A stretch of DNA of 64,000 bases, from NCBI GenBank assembly GCA_029379385.1, contig CM055605.1:8281001-8345000 (forward strand). Reading direction: 5' to 3'. Every line of letters starts with the position of its first letter. Positions within the stretch are counted from its first letter, which is position 1. The position numbers and the translations under genes were made by a program. The notes beneath the pieces were generated by a model. It was not told the origin of the DNA. It searched no databases and saw only the letters and a program-made list of their open reading frames with translations. Shown here piece after piece: positions 1 to 12,922 of this stretch. This DNA is from Quillaja saponaria. Its lineage: Eukaryota; Streptophyta; Magnoliopsida; Fabales; Quillajaceae.

Positions 1-1635
1 TTTTTTGCTGGTTATGTTTAATGACTTTAAAACCAACTTTTTCGCACAGCTAGAAACTGTATAGTGATTCTGAGAATAGCTGGCATTTGTGCGGTGCTAG
101 TCATCTCTGATTATCAATTGTTCTCTCCTCTGGCTGCTGGAATGGCTGTGTGAGGGAGAGAAGGGGAGTGGAGGAGGAGAATACATTTATACACGCTCCG
201 TTTGAGAGTCTTTTTAGGGAGGCGAAAATCCTCTCTTCTCCCCTCAAAGTATTTGGATGGAAACAATTATTATATATTATGACTAAAAATTACACTTTAA
301 CCATCTTACGATCTTTCACTTACAAGGTAAGATTACAAATGTAATATTGTCCTCTCCCTAAGTTTAAAACATCCAAATAAGGAAGATAAATGCTCAACCT
401 GTTGTTCCCGTCCTTCTGAAAACTACTTAACATAGCTTAACAAAACAACAGCAAACAATACAGAAGTGTAGGACTTTGTGCTTTTCTAAAGCTTGAAGAG
501 AACTGTTGGATTACTAGGCCATTGGTGCATTTAGCAAAACTTATATTTGGTATTCCATAAGATCTCCTAGTTTTCTTGTCTTTTTCTTTGCTACAAAATA
601 GCATATTGGTAGATCTTAGTCTGTAGAGCCCATGCCCCATAGGCCATAGCTATATTTCTATTGCATGAGAACAAAGTATTTGAAGTTTCTGAAAGAGTAT
701 GTACTTCTGTATAATCTGTCCAATGAGATGTTGCTCATAGGGCCATGGAACGCACAATTTGCATTGTGGATTTCATGATGGAACTTTTTCTCTGATCTTC
801 TCTTGAAAAAGTACCCTTCTATTCTTAGTTTTATTGATTTTGCAAATGCTTTTGACCTGATGATTGGATCCATCAATCTGCAAATAAAAGCAAAGTATAA
901 AAAGAAGGTGGGGGAGGGGGGGAAGGCTTGAACTTTCTACCTTAGCTTGTCGGGATAAGACTTGAAATCTCAACTTTTCAGCTCCATGTTCCTTTTAAAT
1001 GCTTTCACTTTTCTAGCTCATGTGTTGAAGTACTGCTCTACTGGCCCTGCATTTCATTGATAAATTCTCATATTGAAGTACCGGTACAAGGTGTAACACA
1101 GAATCCAGGTGAGTTGTTTTTTCTTGTCTTTGTGACCAAGTAGAATGTTGCTTAGGACATCTTCATAAGCATGAGACAGGTTTTTTTTCCCTATATTTTA
1201 TTTAAGAACAGCTGTAGATTTACAGATGTATGCTTTTAATTTGAAACATTTGAGTAGCTTCAGAGGTTTCTACCTCACTTTTACCCTGAAAATTGTGGCA
1301 AGTCTCAGTCGGTACAAAAATTAGGATTTGAATAACAATATATTGCCTTCTCAGCTTCAGAAATAGACAGAACCTGACATGTAAATCTGATTTTGGATTG
1401 GAAAGTGACAGAATCAAGGAACTGTGATGGGGGGTTTCCTTGTACATGAATTTTTTTTTTATGGAAAGTAATTGGCATGTGGAGGGGTTGATTAGGTAAT
1501 GAAAAGGGAATTTACCAGATGGATAACCTTCACAGCCCACAGGAAAAGGATACGTGTCTATCTGTAATCCAGAGCGTTTAAAGGATGCTTGCAAAATTTC
1601 TATTTTGCAGTTGTATTTAGTTTATGAATACAATG

Positions 1636-1676
<41 letters not shown>

Positions 1677-2261
1677 GACACAGGTCTTGTAATGATAGTT
1701 AATGACAGTAAAAAAGAACCTTTGGTATGAAGGAATTACCTTCAAAGAAGCCTGTACTAAATATTGAAAGAGAAAAACTCAAGCTTTTGGAGGAATGGAG
1801 TTCTTCACCTTATTTTAACTATATGAAAATCTCAAAAATAACCCAAAATTGAACTCAAAGAAAATGACCAAAAACAAAGTTATAATATTGCATAATGGGT
1901 AAGAACTCTTGATATAGTCTTCATGGGCAAAGGTAAACTTCCTTATCCAAGACAAGTAATTGTTAAATGATAATCAAACAATATAAGAAATAAAAGATAA
2001 TCTATAATGTAAGAGAGAGAATTCCTGTGTGGCAGAAAGAAAAAGGCGCCATTGCCATTTTGGTAGGTGCCTTTTTAGAACCATTATTGGTACACATAAT
2101 TTGCTTAAGAAGTATGTCAATGGAGTGGTTAGCTCCAATGAATCATGCAAGAATGTAACTTAATTTACAAATGAAAAACAGAGAAACCAAAATGAACAAA
2201 TGTCAAGCGTGCAACACCTTTTCCATAATGGAAGTGTATCAAAGTACTATTCTATTCTATA

Positions 2262-2294
<33 letters not shown>

Positions 2295-2640
2295 ACACGT
2301 GAATTTGAAGCTTAAAAACCTAGAGAGAGAGAGATAGTATTATGTGAAGTGGAAGCAAAAATGTTTAATCTTCATAAATAAAAGCTGATGATTACCTTGT
2401 GAGTGAAGTAAAATGCATCGAAAAAGACAAGATAGAGTCAAAGACAAGAAGACCAACCATCCCTCTCTAATTAGTATAGAGAAAGAGAGGGAGGTCCCCC
2501 TCCAATCCGTTTTCCACTCCACCCCATAACCAACAAACACTTTTTTTTTTTCTTTTTTTTTTCCCTTCTAATTTTCTCTTATACATTCATAATTTCATAT
2601 TCATATTTTAAAGCAAACCCTATAACCTTCAACATTATCA
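1..2640. other. left-edge region, no gene recognised
   Basis: I find no convincing coding exon on either strand. The longest open frame (minus, 1220-1594) has no recognisable domain and lies in AT-rich DNA. The stretch may be the end or an intron of a gene lying to the left, followed by the distal promoter of the MYB gene. Two CT microsatellites lie here (about 1638-1675 and 2264-2290), and a third at about 2667-2688 sits in the MYB proximal promoter. Confidence 0.5.
1638..1675. repeat. (CT)n microsatellite
   Basis: Nearly pure CT dinucleotide run of about 19 units. Similar runs occur at 2264-2290 and 2667-2688, so the DNA upstream of the MYB gene has three pyrimidine tracts within 1.1 kb. 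Confidence 0.9.
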
Positions 2641-2707
2641 TCACCATTACCATTCCATGAAGCCTTCTCTCTCTCTCTCTCTCTCTACAAACATCATTTG
2701 ATTCACC

Positions 2708-2714
2708 TATATAG
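2708..2714 (+). promoter_or_regulatory. TATA box of the MYB gene
   Basis: TATATAG lies 76 bases before the ATG at 2790. With a usual 25-30 base spacing the transcript would start near 2740, giving a leader of about 50 bases. A CT-rich tract just upstream (2667-2688) is typical of plant core promoters. The assignment rests on position and sequence only. Confidence 0.55.
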
Positions 2715-2789
2715 CTTTCTCTTAGACCTCTCTATCAAACCCACTTACTCTTTGGATTCCAAACATCATACTAGACTCACTTTTAACTA

Positions 2790-4667
2790 ATGAGAAAGCC
2801 AGATTCGATGGGTAAAGAGAAGATGAATAAGAACAAGTTAAGGAAGGGTTTGTGGTCACCTGAGGAAGATGAGAAGCTCATGAGGCACATGCTAACTAAT
2901 GGACAAGGGTGTTGGAGTGACATTGCTAGAAATGCTGGCCTTCAAAGGTGTGGAAAGAGTTGTCGTCTTCGTTGGATTAATTATTTGAGACCTGACCTCA
3001 AGCGTGGCCCATTTTCTCCACAAGAAGAAGAGCTTATTGTTCATTTGCATACTGTTCTTGGCAACAGGTACTACTGGTATTTCGCTTTCTTTTCTGCTCA
3101 TCAAAAAACCGAATACCGAAAATGGGATCTTACAATAACCATATAATCTTTATATATAAATGATAGAATCCATTTTATGAAAATTGTAAAACTAAAAAGG
3201 AAAAAGCATGCACACTTGGCTTACAGTAACACATACTTGCATACTTATGTCATGTAAAAAATTGGTAGATTAAATTGTAAGCATGCAATGTGAACATTGT
3301 CAAATTCTGCCAGAGGCCTTTTACATTTTATATATCTGCATGATCTATGAGAAATCTTGTTGATATGCTTGCACATCCAACATTTCCAATTGAACAAATC
3401 ACAAAAATTCTTACACTACGAAAATCCTCATCTCATAGCAGTGTGCCTCTCTGAATAATATTGTATTGCACCCATAGCTTGTTAACTGATCTTATTCTGG
3501 CTTTGATTAACAACTGCATTTTGGTTAAGTTTGTGTCAGGCATTGGTATGTGCTTAAGTACAGATTATCGTTTCTATCTTTCATATTCATCGAATTCTCA
3601 AAATCAGATTCATTCTAGGGGTAATCCTATTCCTTTTTCTTTCATAGCTATTTTTTCTTTACTTTTATAGTCTCAAAGCTTGCAAATACTTACCAACATT
3701 TAGCTCAAAATTTAGAACTAAACCATTGCATTAACTATACCAATTCAATACATAATAAACCATGATATCATTTCTTGAATGCAAGTCAACTTTTGCCCTA
3801 GCTGGATTCATGATACAGTGATTGGATACTTACTCACAATTATAGGCTTAGAGCTTTCTTACAAAGCTATGAATTAATGTTAATTAGAGCTATAAAATTT
3901 CAATATACGTTACAGTTCATAATGTTCTACATGTTGAATTCATTTGTTATAATCCATTTTCGTTTTACTTGATTAGGTGGTCTCAGATTGCAGCTCGTCT
4001 TCCAGGGCGGACAGACAATGAGATAAAGAATTTTTGGAATTCGACACTGAAGAAAAGGTTGAAAAACAATGCTTTCACTCCCTCAACAAACAACAGTGAA
4101 TTATCCAAGTCTAGAGATGTTATGGGTGGGATGATCATGCCCGTGCATCAACGTGATGACTTGATAACAATGTTCATGGATTCATCCTCTTCATCATCCT
4201 CTTCGTCATCCATTCAATCCATGCAAGCTTTTGTATTTGGAAACCAACAATTGGTGGATCCCTTCTGTATGTTCAACAACCAGTATGATGACATGACGCC
4301 TTCAGCATGCATAACACAATTTGGGATAGGAGATGGTGTACATTTTGGTGATCATTATGGGGTTTTAGAGCCTAACAAGATGGGATTATTAGAAAAAGAC
4401 CTTACTCTTCCTCCATTAGAGAGTAGAATCAATAATATTGAAGATAATAGTGCTCCAATTCATGATTTGAAAAGCAACAACTACTTCAATAATAGTTGCT
4501 TCAATAACACTCATGATCATGATCATCAGGGTTTCAAACTAGAAGACATGTCTGGAGGGTCTGGGAATCATGGACAAGTGGAAAACTTAAGAATGGGAGA
4601 ATGGGATTTGGAAGGTTTGATGGAAGATATTTCCTCTTTTCCATTCCTTGATTTCCAAGTTGATTAA
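2790..4667 (+). CDS. MYB46/MYB83-like: R2R3-MYB transcription factor, MYB46/MYB83 type
   Basis: Two exons, 2790-3067 and 3977-4667, joined across a GT-AG intron that splits an Arg codon (AG|G). The product is 322 residues. The MYB domain occupies about residues 15-120: R2 starts at [12 protein letters not shown] and has the three spaced Trp residues; R3 runs from [13 protein letters not shown] to [20 protein letters not shown]. The motif [20 protein letters not shown] is characteristic of the MYB46/MYB83 clade, and the start MRKPD matches family members, so I keep the first ATG rather than the in-frame Met six codons later. The C-terminal half is low-complexity, with ten consecutive Ser (about 4183-4212), and ends in an acidic, Trp-containing segment ([16 protein letters not shown]) likely to be the activation domain. 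Known family role (from MYB46/83): nuclear master switch for secondary wall deposition in fibres and vessels. There is one intron, in R3; the R2 intron seen in many R2R3-MYBs is absent. No frame damage seen. Confidence 0.93.
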
Positions 4668-6204
4668 GTCTACTTACCCCCGCCCCCTCTCTCTCTCTCA
4701 CACACACACACACATACATACACTTACATTCACCATTGAACTTAGTTTACACAAATCTACCCAATAAAACCATGTCTTAGAAAATTTTGGGTCCTACGAT
4801 TTACTTTTTTAGCCATTATACAACCCCAAATACAAACACAAACCTTTTTGTACTCTGGTAATACTTCATCTTTTTCTATCCATGTCCATGTCCATGTTAT
4901 TGTTATTTTTTTCTTTCTTTTAGGATCTCGAATCAATTGTAAACATCAATTCATTCATCTTTCAATAAGAGATCATATTGGCATGTAGAATGGAGTACAT
5001 GTAATTTGGTGTATTAATTTGTTTCCTTCAATTTGTGGGAATTATAGCTATCTAGGTTGGTGCTGTATGAAGGTTCCTATAAAGAGAAATGGGAATTAAT
5101 GATGGTGTACGTAGAAGTCAAGAGGAAAATAAGATTGTAAATTGTATACAATAGAAGGAGTAATTTGGAGGTTCATGCATGGAAGTTGTTATTGACTAAG
5201 TGGTAGGAGGGATAGAAAACTTGTAAGGCATGCATATAATGTAAACACTTCAATAAGCTAGTGGGAAAATTTGTATCTCTCATTCTCTTTCTCTCTCTAT
5301 ATATATATACATTCACTTGTTATTTAAATTTATGGATTTGTGTTATCAAAAGAAAAATATATGGTTTTGATTAAACACCCATTTGGTGCATTCATCATTG
5401 AAAATGGAGTCTAAATCTGATGGTTTGGCTTTGCCAGTTGCCATCAGATCAGTAAGATTTCTTCTAAAACAATTCAATTATGACCATATTAATTTATTTC
5501 TCAATGTTACGTGACAGTCATATATGACCATACATGGCCACCCTTGCATGTCAATTTAGTTTCTCTCTTCAAAAGCAAGACATATTAAAGTAAATCGAGA
5601 TGGACTGACAATTTTACTGTCACAGTTAATGAAACCAAAATAAGAAATTAAGTGAGGATCTATATGTAGTTGGGCTTGAGGTGTTACACTACATGTCAAA
5701 TACAAACACTTCTAATTGATATGGTGATGTCGAATTAGACACAATAATCAAACATGCATGTGACATGTTACCTTACATTAAGTTATTGATAGAAGGCTGT
5801 GAATGTGTCAGTGTTATGTTACTTTTTCTAGATGTCTCCAATATTTTATACAAGCAATGGTATTATAAGTAAATCAAAATATGTACTTGTTGGTTACTCA
5901 ATACTCACTACTCCATTACCCTCTCAAGTTAAATTTTGATTTGGATGTCTTACATCTACTTGATAGTGAGAACTCTTGCATCAGTCTCCAACTCTTAACA
6001 AAGTACATTTTGTTTATGTTTAGTAAAACAAAAACATATACAAGTTGTAAGTTATGTAACATATGAAATAATTTGTTATGAGTAATTGTGCATCAATCCC
6101 AACTCATATAGTATTATGTAGTTGATAATAGTTTCAATTTTCAAAAATCATATTTATTGCATCTTATCCTTAAGACACACATTAGAAAAATCCATGTTAA
6201 ATTA

Positions 6205-6895
6205 ATCCATAGGATGTGTTTGGATCTATTGAATTGCAATTGAAATGAGTTAGGATCACATAAAGAATTACAATTAGAATTGTGCTTTCAAGTTCTTGAT
6301 GGTAGTTGTCATAGTCTCCAACAGCTTCAAACAGTAGTTGTCGTTGTCTCTGGCGGTTTATGGCGATGGTTGCCATAATTTTCGACGTCTTATTTTGACG
6401 GTAGTTTCTGTTGTCTCCGGTGGTGGTTGTTATCGGCTCCAACGAATTTTGACAATAATTGTTGTTGATCCGGCAGATCCAAATAATAATTGTCATTGCC
6501 TTTGATTGTCTCATGGTGACTAACGGTGGTTGTTGTCATCTTCAGTAGGTTCTAACAGTCATTGGTATTGTATTCGACAGGCGACAGTGACGGTGACGGT
6601 GATCGATGGTGGCGAAGACAATGGGTGGACGAAGTTGTCAGTAGGTAAGGGTCTCTGGTGGCGGCAGAGATTGTCAGTAGTGGTGACTTATGTTATAGTA
6701 TTTTGTCCAATCACAAGTAAGTGACTTGTCAGGAATAACATATGCACTAAAAATGTAAATTTTGGGGTGTACTTAAAAGAATTGAAGATTATGTTTTATA
6801 GTTGTTTCTAATCAATTTATGAGAATTAAGTTGAAAATTCCAATTCCAATTTCAAAATGTGCCTCAAATTGAATAGTCTAATTACCAATTTTAAT
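6205..6895. repeat. GTT/GGT-rich degenerate repeat with AT-rich ends
   Basis: The core (about 6290-6670) is built from a degenerate unit of roughly 30-45 bases rich in GTAGTTGTC, TGTCTCCGG and GGTGGTTG. Its edges are AT-rich with repeated GAATTG/CAATTC words (about 6225-6285 and 6825-6885). A second segment of the same style lies at 24640-25200. The flanking words suggest imperfect terminal inverted repeats of a small non-autonomous DNA element, but I could not define exact ends or a target-site duplication. Confidence 0.4.
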
Positions 6896-7724
6896 TCTGG
6901 TTCCATCCAATAAGAAGAATACAAATAATTATTTCAAGGCTACCGTGTAGCAGTTGTACATAATTTTTAATCTCTAGTTCCACTTGAGACTTTAGAGCTA
7001 CTAACTTGTAAAAAGTTAACCTAACCACGCAACAATTAATGAAAAATCCAAATATATGGATTTTCTTATGCTTTTCAAGTTTCCATTAGATAATCTAAAT
7101 AATAACTTCTAATGTTTTTTTGAATTATTTTACTAATTAATTAATTCGATTCATAAGTACAACTTCACGTATCAAAAAATGTATGAAAGTATATCTATAA
7201 AATTTCTTTTACTTTTTGTTCATAAAGCCCGTTTGGACTGACACCTCATGTTTTTGAACTTTTAAAAATAAAAAAATAAATTATTTTATACACCTTTAAA
7301 GTCCTTCAATATAATACTTGCATTGAAAAGTTGTCTACTCAAAACTAACCTCCAACAACTTCCCACTATCTCATATTTTCATGATTAATTATGTCATGAT
7401 AAATGAAAAAAAAAATGTCTCTCTACAAGCGTGGAAGGTGAGACTAGCTAGTATATAAATAAAACAAGACAGTCTTTTATGTTGTATGATGGTCTCATGT
7501 GTAGGAGTGATTGAACCTCTCATTAAAAAAAAATATATATATTCTATACATAATAATAATTTTATATAAAAATCTCCTAAATTTTTAATCTCAACTTGAA
7601 TAACATTTATTCAAATTATCGAAATGGAAAAAAATTATCTTAATACCACCGTCTATTAAAAAAAATATATATAAATAAACCATACATATATATGATCACT
7701 CAAGAATCTTAATTTGTATTCATA

Positions 7725-7870
7725 AGACGTGATTTAAGTGATAAGTCATATTGTATTTAGTAGTTGAGAGACCTATACAATGTCAAGAGTTCGAGCCTAC
7801 AAGAAAATACTTGCGGAGAGAGATATTTATGTAAACTTGAATCAGATTAAGCTTACACTAAAATATATAT
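7725..7870 (+). repeat. possible tRNA-derived SINE fragment
   Basis: The segment contains GAGTTCGAGCC near 7789, close to the Pol III B-box consensus, preceded by a short GTGA...AGT stretch that could be a decayed A-box and followed by a T/A-rich tail. The resemblance is motif-level only. Confidence 0.25.
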
Positions 7871-9884
7871 ATATGTATCTCAATCTTCTAATGTTTACTC
7901 AATTGTTAATTAACATAACTACACTTCCTTACCTTCATGAAAGGCCAAACGCATAATGTTTACCTTTGTCTTTATGCAAGCTTCAAAATTGGACATTAAG
8001 TGGAAGGATATATACTTAAGATCGATTCACTCTGCAAATTAATTATTAATAATTTTTTTTAAGAATATTGATTTATGAAATCTTATAGACAAATACAAAC
8101 TATGCCTGCCTTGTTAGAAGTAATGAACTATTACCACATAAATAAAATTTAAGTCCTTTTACAAATCTTTATCAAAGTTTAGTTGACAACTAAATATATG
8201 GAATCTGGCCTATATGTTTACACATGTCCAGACAATTAAATATATGGATTATTGCCAATACAGAATATAAAAAAAAATGACGTTCAAACAGTATTATTTT
8301 ATTTTTTTAAGTTTGAAATATTTAGTAACAGTATATTTTGAAAAAATTTAGCTTGTAGTCCATGTTTAAAAATAATATATATATATATATATACACACAC
8401 GTATTATTTGATGATCCAGACTTACTATATCAAAAATGAAAATATTATTATTTTATCAATTTTCTATTAAAATGTTTTTTTCCAGTCCATTTTGTCTCTT
8501 AACTTTAATTAAAAATATTTACAATGTCTTCCCTCATCCCAGTTAGCATTTTTGAACGAAAATTGTTAATAAGGCTTAAAATATAATTTTTTTTTTACCA
8601 CTTATGTGTTGATTTGAACAAAAAATAATAATATAAAATTACATATATGGTTCTTAAATAATATTTTTTTATTATCAATTTTATCGTAAAAGTAGTTTTA
8701 AGTCTCACTATCTCTCACTTTTTGATGATTTATAGAGAGATGATAGAAAAGAATAGCTAGAGAAATGATGCATGAAAGGAGTGAAAAAAATAAAAACAAA
8801 ATTTAACACCTCAGCACACAATATTATATTTAACTCATATCAATAGTTTCTATCTAAAATGTTAATAATATTAAAATAAAAATATATCACAGTTGTTTTG
8901 TAAAATACTTTTTAAAGAAAGAGTAAATTCTCTCGAGATTTGATAAAACAACACTAATGTCCAAAATTAAAAATTTAACACTCTCCTCACTTGAATCAAA
9001 TGGAAAACAGTGGTGTTACAAAATAAGTTTAGACAAACTACTAAAAAGTCATGTTTGTAATTTTGAAGTATCAAAAAGTTTTATTGTTAGTCTTATCTCT
9101 TCCAATTAGTCCTAATGCTTACTTTTTATCTTTTGGTATAAATAAAAAGTAAATAGTACACACACACATATATATATATATATAAGTATCATTAAATTTG
9201 AATAGTAAATAAAATAAATTTGAATATATATAAATTTAAAGATAAATTCAAACCCTTGTGAAAAAAATAGACCAGTGCATATATGGGTATATATACAACT
9301 ATGAAAATTATTTATTTCTTTACCCATTGGTAGAATATTATGAAAAGAGATCAAGGATGATGACATAATATTAATTTTTATAAGTTTTTATTCTTTTATT
9401 CTTGAATATATCATAAATTTACTTTACTTTTTCAATTTTATGCTAACTAATTTCTTGAAAATTTTCTACTTAATTAAACATTTTAAACCTAGTAAGTTTT
9501 TTAGACAAAACATAACGGGTACTTAAATGACCTATTTGCCTTGAAAAAAAATAAAATCAGAGGCTAATATATAGGAAAATAAATAATTAGAAATCATACT
9601 TGAGCATCCATATTTATCAGTTTTATTAAGTTAATTTAAACGAAATATGATGTTAAAAACTTGATTAACGCAATTTTAAAATTAGAGCAAGCCAACTGCA
9701 ATATTTTGAAAGATAAGAATAAAGTGAAATATAAGGTAAACTAAATATGTCAAAAGTATAATTTAGCCTAAACGTATACATCAGCCCATTTAAATATTTG
9801 AGAAGGGTATCGCACGCAATCATCGTACGGAAATGCCAGGCATGGAACTGGAAAGCGAGGGACCGACAGGCTACGTCATCACTG

Positions 9885-9892
9885 TATAAATT
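9885..9892 (+). promoter_or_regulatory. candidate TATA box of the MATE gene
   Basis: TATAAATT follows a locally GC-richer stretch with an ACGTCA (TGACG-type) element at 9872. It lies 1.9 kb upstream of the MATE start codon, so use of this promoter implies one or more introns in the 5' leader. A good donor (A|GTAAGTAC) near 10402 supports that. The link to the MATE gene is inferred from position. Confidence 0.35.
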
Positions 9893-11247
9893 CTGTTTGG
9901 TTATCTAGAAAAAATGCAGGGTGGATGAATCTGTTTGGTTTCCGAGAAAATACGGAGATGGGAAATTTCTACTGTTACATTGCTGAGATAATGCAGGAAA
10001 AGAAAGAGTGTTCAGTTTTTAACAACTGCAAATTTTTTTATGTTTTCATTTCCTGCCTTTTTCGATCAAACACAATCCTAAAGCTTCATCGGAAATGTCA
10101 TCATACTTGAGCAATATTTAGTCCGATTATTAATCGGAAAACAGTTGCTTGTTATTGAGTTTTGAGAATTTTATGATGAAACAAGTTGGCAAATGGAATA
10201 TTGGTTGACACCATGGAAACAGTAAAGAACTACGAGGAAAATTAAAATAAGAAAAGTTTTTGAAGAAAGGAAAGTTCTTTACGATCTCTGGGTGCTTTAT
10301 TTATTTATATTATATTTTTTATTTTATGTATATTTAAGTAATCACGCTGCTTGGGAACTTGGAAGAACCCCAAGTTTTCGATAAAGTGCCTACTCGAAGA
10401 CAGTAAGTACAATGAGTTGAACTTCTCAGAATTCGTGGAGACTTTGCATGCGTGTACTTTCCATTGTTCTGTTTTGTGTTTTTCTTATATGAAAATTAGT
10501 GGCATTTGGTGTAGGGATTGTGTGGAAGAGGCTTATTCTTAATTTATCGTATAGTACAACTCAAGTATAAATAATTTGTTTACTCAGTGTTATTATTGGG
10601 TTTAGGCGTGCAATCTTCCAAACAATTTCGCATGTCAGGATCTCACATGCTTATGTTTATTGATGTTTCATATTATTCATTCGGTTAAGATTGTTTTGGC
10701 GGTAAAGCACATTCATTGATAATGTACATATATATTCTTTTTGTATATTGGGATTGAAAACCTGACTCTTTTCCTTTTGGCTTGTTTGTGTAATATCTAT
10801 GGTTTATTGATGGTTTCCCTTTTTCAGTTTTAAATGGCTTTGTTCATGGATTTTAAGTATGTGGTTGATTTGCATTGGGGCCTGTTTTAACCACCATTTG
10901 AGGTTCGAACTGGGGAAGGGACATAACAAATAGTCCTTGTAGGATGTTAATACTTTAGTCAGATATTGACAAGATAATCCTTCCATCCTAATGAGCAATA
11001 ATATTTTACCTTTGGTTTCTACTGTGTGAATCGAGGATGCTTGCTACAATGGTATTGGGTTAATGCAGAGTTGAGGGCAACCTGCAATGAAGAGCACAGA
11101 TCATGCTTTCTTACAGATATTGCTTACATATGTTTGTTGCTTGTGTTAGAATACACGAAATGAATAAAGGCTTGTAGATGAAGTGGTAATTATCGTACTA
11201 TTAGAGTAGGAGAGGTCTTGAGTTTGAACCCTGTCAAGCCCACAAGT

Positions 11248-11530
11248 GTAGTAAGGTGGGTTCGTGTTTGTTTTCTCTTAAAAGTTCTTTTCTATTCCAA
11301 GATCCGTACGACAGGTGAGGATTTTGACTTATACTACATAACTGAGGAAGGTTCAACTATCAATGACTTAAGAAACTTCTATTAGAGTAGTAAGGTGGGT
11401 TCGTGTTTGTTTCTTCTTATGAGTTCTTTTCTATTCCAAGACCTGTAAGACAGGTTGCTTGCGAAGACTTTTGACTTATTCTACATAACTGAGGAAGGTT
11501 CAACTATCCATGACATAAGTAACTTCTGTT
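11248..11530. repeat. direct tandem duplication, ~139-bp unit
   Basis: Unit 1 (about 11248-11386) and unit 2 (about 11387-11530) share GTAGTAAGGTGGGTTCGTG at their starts, a central TTCTTTTCTATTCCAAGA and AACTGAGGAAGGTTCAACTA near their ends. They differ by scattered substitutions and short indels. The segment just upstream (11160-11245) contains a B-box-like GAGTTTGAACCC, so the whole may derive from a SINE-like insertion. It lies in the presumed 5' leader or leader intron of the MATE gene. Confidence 0.7.
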
Positions 11531-11814
11531 TATAAGTACACTTAACGTCGTTGTTTCTGCATTGTTTCACTAGCTGAAAAATAAGAGTTTACGTATAATT
11601 TATCAGAATTATATTGTTTCAGATGTTAAGCATGGCATCCTGCATGATCATTTATGTCTCGCAATTTTTGATCCATAATGGTGTTAGATGATCTTAAAGG
11701 TGCAGTTTGTGCTTGGGTTATCCTAACTGAAACCTACATTATCCTCATAACCACCTTGATAAATAGCACTTTGACTTGCATTTTTATCTTAATTGTTGTC
11801 AAACATACAATATC

Positions 11815-12891
11815 ATGGCTGAGGATGGCAGTTTGTACGCACCTGACAGCAAGTGGAAGATGCCACTTTTTGTTTTCTTCAGAGATGCCAGGTACCTACA
11901 ATATAAATCTCTTGCAACTGAAATTTCCTTTCCTGAAAAAAGGAGCAGATATCTTTCTGGGGAGTACTTTAGCTTTAGTAAAAAAATTACGTCTATATGT
12001 TTTTCATTTGACTACATTGAGAATGATAACTCTGCACAAAACACGGAAACAGTTAATCTGGCTGTTTAGTTCACTTCCAGCCTGAAGCTTAACCCATCTT
12101 AGTTTCATGAGAACTTCTTTTTCTGTTCATCACCTAATGCCGAAAAGAAAATGCTGAAAAAGGGAAACCTGTAGATGTATTTTTTGTGAACTAATGATTG
12201 TTCCTATAAATGTGGTGCTAGACTTGTTTTCAAGCTGGATGCACTTGGTCGTGAGTTACTTGGGATTGCATTGCCCGCTGCTCTGGCTGTTGCTGCTGAT
12301 CCCATTGCTTCTCTGATAGACACTGCATTCATAGGCCATCTAGGTGTGTTTTTATGATGAACAATAGAAAATTCTTGCTCAGGACACTAATAAATTTTGC
12401 AGTAGCCAACATCTCTGATCTGTTGTGGTTATTAATAAATGGAGTACATTTTGATAATTCTTGCTCTTAAATCTGAGTTTGTGTCATTTTAGGATCGGTG
12501 GAGCTTGCTGCTGCAGGAGTTTCCATTGCCTTATTCAACCAAGCTTCAAGGATTACCATATTCCCCTTGGTCAGTATTACAACTTCCTTTGTTGCTGAGG
12601 AAGATACTATAAGGAAAATTGTTGCTGAGGAAGATACTCTTGGGAAAATTAGCAACAAGGCAGCTGAAAAGGGTTTGACTGAAGACAATGAAGCAAAAGC
12701 TAATGTTCCTGCAGTTGATATGCTTCAAGACGTAGAAAAAGGTCCTCCCAAAATCGACAGTGAGAGTTTGGGAATGGCTTCAGCAAAGAACAATGAAACG
12801 AAAGAATTCATGCCAAAAAGTTTTACAGATGAGATTGTGGAACAGGATACTACCAGAAAAGCTGACATTATATATCCAATACCAGATGGTA

Positions 12892-12922
<31 letters not shown>

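Larger units (their letters stand above)
4668..9780. other. AT-rich intergenic region
   Basis: After the MYB stop come a CT/CA microsatellite (about 4686-4715) and candidate polyadenylation signals (AATAAA near 4764). The remainder, about 5 kb, holds poly-A/T and AT runs, two repeat-like segments listed separately (6200-6900 and 7725-7870), mixed CA/AT microsatellites near 8377-8402 and 9157-9184, and no supportable gene. Confidence 0.6.

Noticed and set aside
1220..1594. 124-codon minus-strand open frame
   Set aside because: No recognisable domain, no paralogue in the window and no supporting splice or promoter context.
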